NCBI GenBank assembly: GCA_964411125.1
Contig: CAYPJU010000045.1
Location: 1-49,486 of the forward strand
Reading direction: 5' to 3'
Origin: JBFIHF01 sp964411125
Lineage (GTDB): Bacteria; Myxococcota_A; Bradymonadia; Bradymonadales; Bradymonadaceae
Length of the DNA stretch: 49,486 bases
Position 1 is the first letter of the stretch. The number at the start of each line of letters is the position of its first letter. Below are positions 46,893 through 49,486 of this stretch, piece by piece. A model generated the notes under the pieces. The model was not told where the DNA came from, did not search any database, and saw nothing but the letters and a program-made list of their open reading frames with translations. Both the position numbers and the translations under genes were made by a program.

Positions 46893-47948
46893 ATGGGATA
46901 CCGTGACGACATCGCCGGCATCGGAAACCCCGACGCACGGCTTGCCGAAACGCTGCGCCAGGGCGCGATGCCCGGAGGAACCCAGGTGCTCTTCGACGCG
47001 CTGTGGGACAGCTACGCTCCGCTTCGCCACGCCGCGGCGACCGCGCTCGCCGCAGCTCTCGAACCGCCCTGGCCCGCCCGGCTCGCCGACCTCCTCGACG
47101 CGGTCGACCGAGAACCCGACGAAGTACGACGCGCTGCGGCGCTGGCGCTGGCTAACCCGACCGTGGCGGGCGCGCCTTGCGAACGCCTCGCCGAAGCGGT
47201 CCGCTCCGACCGCGATGACGTCGTGCGCTACCATGCCTTCCTCGCGCTCTACGAGTGCGCGTCCGCCGAGCAACTGCGTGAAGTGACCGGGGACGCGCTG
47301 CGCGACGAGGACCCCGGCGTCACCGTCGTCGCCTCACAGATCGCGACGGAGAACGGGTGGAAGGATCTCGTCCCCGACCTGTTTGATGCCTTCGACCGGC
47401 TGGGCGGCAAGGACCGCTTTCAGATCGCGCTCTCGCTGTCGGAGCTGGTGGACCCCACGAAAGTCACCGAAGAGATGGTCGACGTCCTCCTCGCCGGACT
47501 TCGCGACGAAAAGACGCTCGCTGCGGCATGCATGGCGCTCGGGCGGCTGGGGGCCGGCCGTGCCGTCGAGCCGCTCCGCAAGGTGATGAGCAGCTTCTTC
47601 GCACACCCGCTGAACCGCGTCGAAGCCGCCGCTGCGCTCGTGAAGCTCGGTGATGCCACCGGGCGCGAGTATCTCGGCAAGATGTTGGACGGTCGCCGCA
47701 AGGACACGCGCGGCTACGCCCTCGAGCTCGTCGCGACCCTGGGGCTGGACGAGTTCCGCGAACAGGTCGAGGCGACCGCGCGCGGCGCTGGCTACCACGC
47801 CGAAACGGCGGTCAGCGCGCTCCGAAAGTTCGGCGACGCTCGCGCGCTCGAGACGCTGCGCGAGATCGCCGACTCCCACCCCGACCCGGAGATCCGGGAG
47901 CTCGCCGCGGAGACCTCGGCGGTGGACGGCACCCTCCGAAGCGACTGA
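46893..47948 (+). CDS. HEAT-repeat protein
   Basis: 351 aa, built almost wholly of HEAT-like helical pairs (PLRHAAATALAAAL, DEVRRAAALALANP, AACMALGRLGAGRAVEPL, LRKFGDARALETLREIAD). It has no signal peptide or catalytic motif, so it is likely a cytoplasmic protein-binding scaffold, or possibly similar to phycobilin-lyase-like HEAT proteins. The ATG follows the metG stop directly with no gap, so the two are coupled. No functional link to tRNA charging is evident. Confidence 0.85.
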   Translation: MGYRDDIAGIGNPDARLAETLRQGAMPGGTQVLFDALWDSYAPLRHAAATALAAALEPPWPARLADLLDAVDREPDEVRRAAALALANPTVAGAPCERLAEAVRSDRDDVVRYHAFLALYECASAEQLREVTGDALRDEDPGVTVVASQIATENGWKDLVPDLFDAFDRLGGKDRFQIALSLSELVDPTKVTEEMVDVLLAGLRDEKTLAAACMALGRLGAGRAVEPLRKVMSSFFAHPLNRVEAAAALVKLGDATGREYLGKMLDGRRKDTRGYALELVATLGLDEFREQVEATARGAGYHAETAVSALRKFGDARALETLREIADSHPDPEIRELAAETSAVDGTLRSD

Positions 47949-47982
47949 CCCACCAGGGGCCTGGAGGCGAGCGTCGAGGGTG

Positions 47983-48012
47983 TTCGGACCGCTCGAAGAG
48001 ACCTGCTATAGT
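47983..48012 (+). promoter_or_regulatory. extended -10 promoter of the periplasmic protein gene
   Basis: TGC followed by TATAGT (48007-48012, 5 of 6), a good extended -10 element; the -35 is weak (TTCGGA, 47983-47988, 18-nt spacer). Start of transcription near 48019, 20 nt before the ATG; GGAG lies in between. Confidence 0.5.
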
Positions 48013-48038
48013 CGAACCGAACGAGAACGGAGTCAGCC

Positions 48039-48575
48039 ATGCAGAAGACGAAGCAATCCATCCCGTACGTCATGACACTCGCCGCGGTCACGGCAATGAC
48101 CGCAGCCCCGGCGACCGCACAAGAGAAGAAGGAGTCGGTGATCATCCCGTCCGAGATGGAGCTCAGCGACGAGCAACGGGCGGACCTTCAGAAGATGGTT
48201 GAGAAGGACGTCACCGACGCGCTCTCGAAGTGCATCGGCGGATATCCGCGGCCCGAATTCTTCGCGAAAGTGTTCGTCGAGTACACGCTCCGGAAGACGG
48301 GGCAGTTGCGGGGCGGCTACATTGGCGGCAACGCGCCCGACCCCAACATGTACGTCGCGTCGGACGAGGAGCGAGCGAAACAGGAAGAGGCGGGCTCCTT
48401 CACCCGCATGGTCGTGCGAGCCGACAAGGATCTCGACAAGTGCATGAAGAAGAACACCGGGAAAGCCGACACCGGGCTCGACCGATACTCCGCGAAGATC
48501 GCGGCGGAGTTCGAGGTGAAGTGGTCGGGGAAGACCCCCACTGTCACGGCGAAGACGTTCGACGTCGCGAAGTGA
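48039..48575 (+). CDS. periplasmic protein with two conserved-looking cysteines (unknown)
   Basis: 178 aa. A signal peptide (TLAAVTAMTAAPATAQ, cleavage after Ala-Gln near 28) exports it. The mature part has two cysteines, C65 in DALSKCIGGYP and C135 in DLDKCMKKN, likely a disulfide. The layout (VxxALxxC, then a beta stretch with TGQLRGGYIGG, then a second VxxxxxxLxKC helix) weakly resembles the TonB-like C-terminal domain of myxobacterial AgmX/PglI proteins. It has its own promoter and a ribosome site, and converges on the glutaredoxin-MauE gene. Confidence 0.75.
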   Translation: MQKTKQSIPYVMTLAAVTAMTAAPATAQEKKESVIIPSEMELSDEQRADLQKMVEKDVTDALSKCIGGYPRPEFFAKVFVEYTLRKTGQLRGGYIGGNAPDPNMYVASDEERAKQEEAGSFTRMVVRADKDLDKCMKKNTGKADTGLDRYSAKIAAEFEVKWSGKTPTVTAKTFDVAK

Positions 48576-48577
48576 GA

Positions 48578-48593
48578 CTCCTCAGCCGAGGAG
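48578..48593. terminator. hairpin at the convergent ends of the 48039 and 48582 genes
   Basis: CTCCTC-AGCC-GAGGAG, a 6-bp stem with a 4-nt loop just after one stop (48573-48575) and covering the other (48582-48584). No U-tract. Candidate bidirectional U-independent terminator. Confidence 0.4.
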
Positions 48594-49370
48594 CGCCTTG
48601 CCGCCCATCCAGAGCGCCATCGCGACCATCATCAGGTTCTCGGTGAGCGAGACGAACCCGAGCGGGACGTTGCTCTCGCCGCCCATGCAGGCGCACTTCA
48701 GCTCGCGCTTGTCGATGTAGACGGCCTTGAAGACCGAGACCGCTCCCACGGTGCCGATGAAGAGCGCCAGCGGAGCGGAGAGCCAGGTCGCGATCCCTGC
48801 CAGCATCAAGACGCCGGCGACCGCTTCGGCAAACGGGTAGAAGTACGCGTAGCGGACCACCCGTCGCGCGAGCAGGTCGTAACCGAGAAACATCGTCGAG
48901 AAGCTCTCGACGTCGCGCAGCTTCTGCACGGCGAGCAGACACATGCTGATCGCCACGAACCACTCCACGGTCTGTATTCCGATCCCGACGGACGTCGCCA
49001 GGGTGATCGCGACCGCCATCGCCGCCGCCATCGAGAAGAGCGCCACGACGGGCTGGTAGGTGGTCTCGTCCTCGTCTTCACCCGGTTCGTCCAGCCCGAA
49101 GTGGACCCGCAGCGCTTCGTAGCCACCGATCCGCTCTCCGTCGATCCATGTCTGCGGTGTCGTCTCGACGTCGTGTTTCTCCTGGAACCGATCGGTCTCC
49201 TCGCGCGAACGGAGCAGATGATCTTCGACCTCGTATCCCTTTCGCTGCAAAAGGTCCTTGGATTTCAGGCCATAGGGGCAGATGTGCTCGTCGGTGCACA
49301 TTCGGTAGAGGACGGCGGTCCTGGCGTCGTCGCGGGCGAATTCTCGTTCGTCGATCGTGGTCGTGGACAT
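48582..49370 (-). CDS. glutaredoxin-MauE/DoxX fusion membrane protein
   Basis: 262 aa. Residues about 18-90 form a glutaredoxin-like domain with C25 and C31-P-Y-G34; the second active-site Cys of CPYC is replaced by Gly, leaving a monothiol-type motif plus an extra upstream Cys. The cis-Pro loop TTPQTWIDGERIGGYE is intact. The remainder has four or five membrane helices of the MauE/DoxX type, with C-A-C near the end (LKCACMGGESNVPLG), a typical MauE redox pair. It likely moves electrons or glutathione equivalents between cytoplasm and periplasm. The start is the ATG at 49370; no strong ribosome site is visible. Confidence 0.88.
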   Translation of the reverse strand: MSTTTIDEREFARDDARTAVLYRMCTDEHICPYGLKSKDLLQRKGYEVEDHLLRSREETDRFQEKHDVETTPQTWIDGERIGGYEALRVHFGLDEPGEDEDETTYQPVVALFSMAAAMAVAITLATSVGIGIQTVEWFVAISMCLLAVQKLRDVESFSTMFLGYDLLARRVVRYAYFYPFAEAVAGVLMLAGIATWLSAPLALFIGTVGAVSVFKAVYIDKRELKCACMGGESNVPLGFVSLTENLMMVAMALWMGGKALLG

Positions 49371-49409
49371 GGGTTAGACTCGAAGCAAGTAACCATTCAC
49401 TCGCTCCAA

Positions 49410-49437
49410 ATCCTATACGCGGCGCGCGCGTGCCCAA
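49410..49437 (-). promoter_or_regulatory. possible promoter of the glutaredoxin-MauE gene
   Basis: Minus strand TTGGGC (49437-49432), 16 nt, TAGGAT (49415-49410). The -35 is the same hexamer as before the slt gene at 34222. Leader about 35 nt. Confidence 0.35.
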
Positions 49438-49440
49438 GGG

Positions 49441-49454
49441 ACTCTCCAGAGAGT
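49441..49454. promoter_or_regulatory. perfect dyad next to the glutaredoxin-MauE promoter
   Basis: ACTCTC-CA-GAGAGT, perfect 6-bp arms, located just upstream of the -35 on the minus strand. The position fits an operator or activator site; the binding protein is unknown. Confidence 0.3.
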
Positions 49455-49486
49455 GCGAACGAGCTCGACAGCCGCAGGGAAAACTT

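Noticed and set aside
44925..47273. Minus-strand frame of 782 codons
   Set aside because: Antisense to metG, a firmly identified gene.
47953..47964. CCAGGGGCCTGG as a terminator after the HEAT-repeat gene
   Set aside because: Only a 4-bp stem can form with a feasible loop, and no U-tract follows.

Overview
The window is high-GC DNA and carries only bacterial genes. Several traits point to the Myxococcota/Deltaproteobacteria group, perhaps a Bradymonadia- or Sandaracinus-like lineage: a secreted protein with about 16 thrombospondin type 3 repeats and a MYXO-CTERM-like tail, lipoproteins with short lipoboxes, a degenerate Ser/Thr kinase with a PEGA-like domain, acidic TPR and zinc-ribbon proteins, and a very large lytic transglycosylase. 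The lineage is inferred from protein types only. I saw no rRNA, tRNA, CRISPR array, insertion sequence or prophage. One 100-N assembly gap (38167-38266) lies inside a tandem repeat.

Layout. 1-1287 (minus): a NarL-type two-component pair; the kinase runs off the left edge. 1441-6258 (plus): a five-gene operon with a good sigma70-type promoter. It encodes a soluble coiled-coil protein, a membrane-anchored NMT1-type substrate-binding protein fused to an OmpA peptidoglycan-binding domain, an ABC permease, its ATPase, and a membrane coiled-coil protein. 6271-10781 (plus): tightly overlapping genes for a PRMT-like methyltransferase, an unknown 574-aa protein, TsaB and an amidohydrolase lipoprotein. 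10732-13365 (minus): GlnD. 13508-20802 (plus): TruD, an acidic TPR protein, a zinc-ribbon membrane protein and aspartate kinase. 20766-24666 (minus): gamma-glutamyltransferase, a pseudokinase and a small membrane protein, interrupted by a 385-bp lower-GC, highly structured intergenic region. 24803-26803 (plus): a DUF47/PhoU-like protein and a Pit phosphate transporter.

26810-34074 (minus): a GNAT-like protein, an FnIII-like lipoprotein, an outer-membrane beta-barrel candidate, a small alarmone (SpoT-like HD) hydrolase coupled to methylmalonyl-CoA epimerase, a DUF465 protein and a YihY-family membrane protein with a long disordered tail. 34293-37448 (plus): a giant soluble lytic transglycosylase. 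37458-37907 (minus): an Rrf2 regulator without cysteines. 37995-38504: a 124-bp tandem repeat ending in a large inverted repeat. 38504-41991 (minus): the thrombospondin-repeat protein coupled to a DUF368 (PopT-type) polyprenyl-phosphate translocase. 42101-43722 (plus): an MBL-fold hydrolase and an alpha/beta hydrolase. 43727-44785 (minus): a membrane-anchored unknown. 44943-48575 (plus): MetRS, a HEAT-repeat protein and a periplasmic unknown. 48582-49370 (minus): a glutaredoxin-MauE fusion.

Most genes are either core housekeeping (tsaB, glnD, truD, lysC, metG) or envelope-related. The least explained signals are four. The first is a candidate structured RNA at about 21283-21590. The second is the SBP-OmpA ABC operon. 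The third is the 124-bp repeat with its 46-nt inverted arms at the thrombospondin stop codon. The fourth is the presence of hairpins without a U-tract at all six convergent gene ends.
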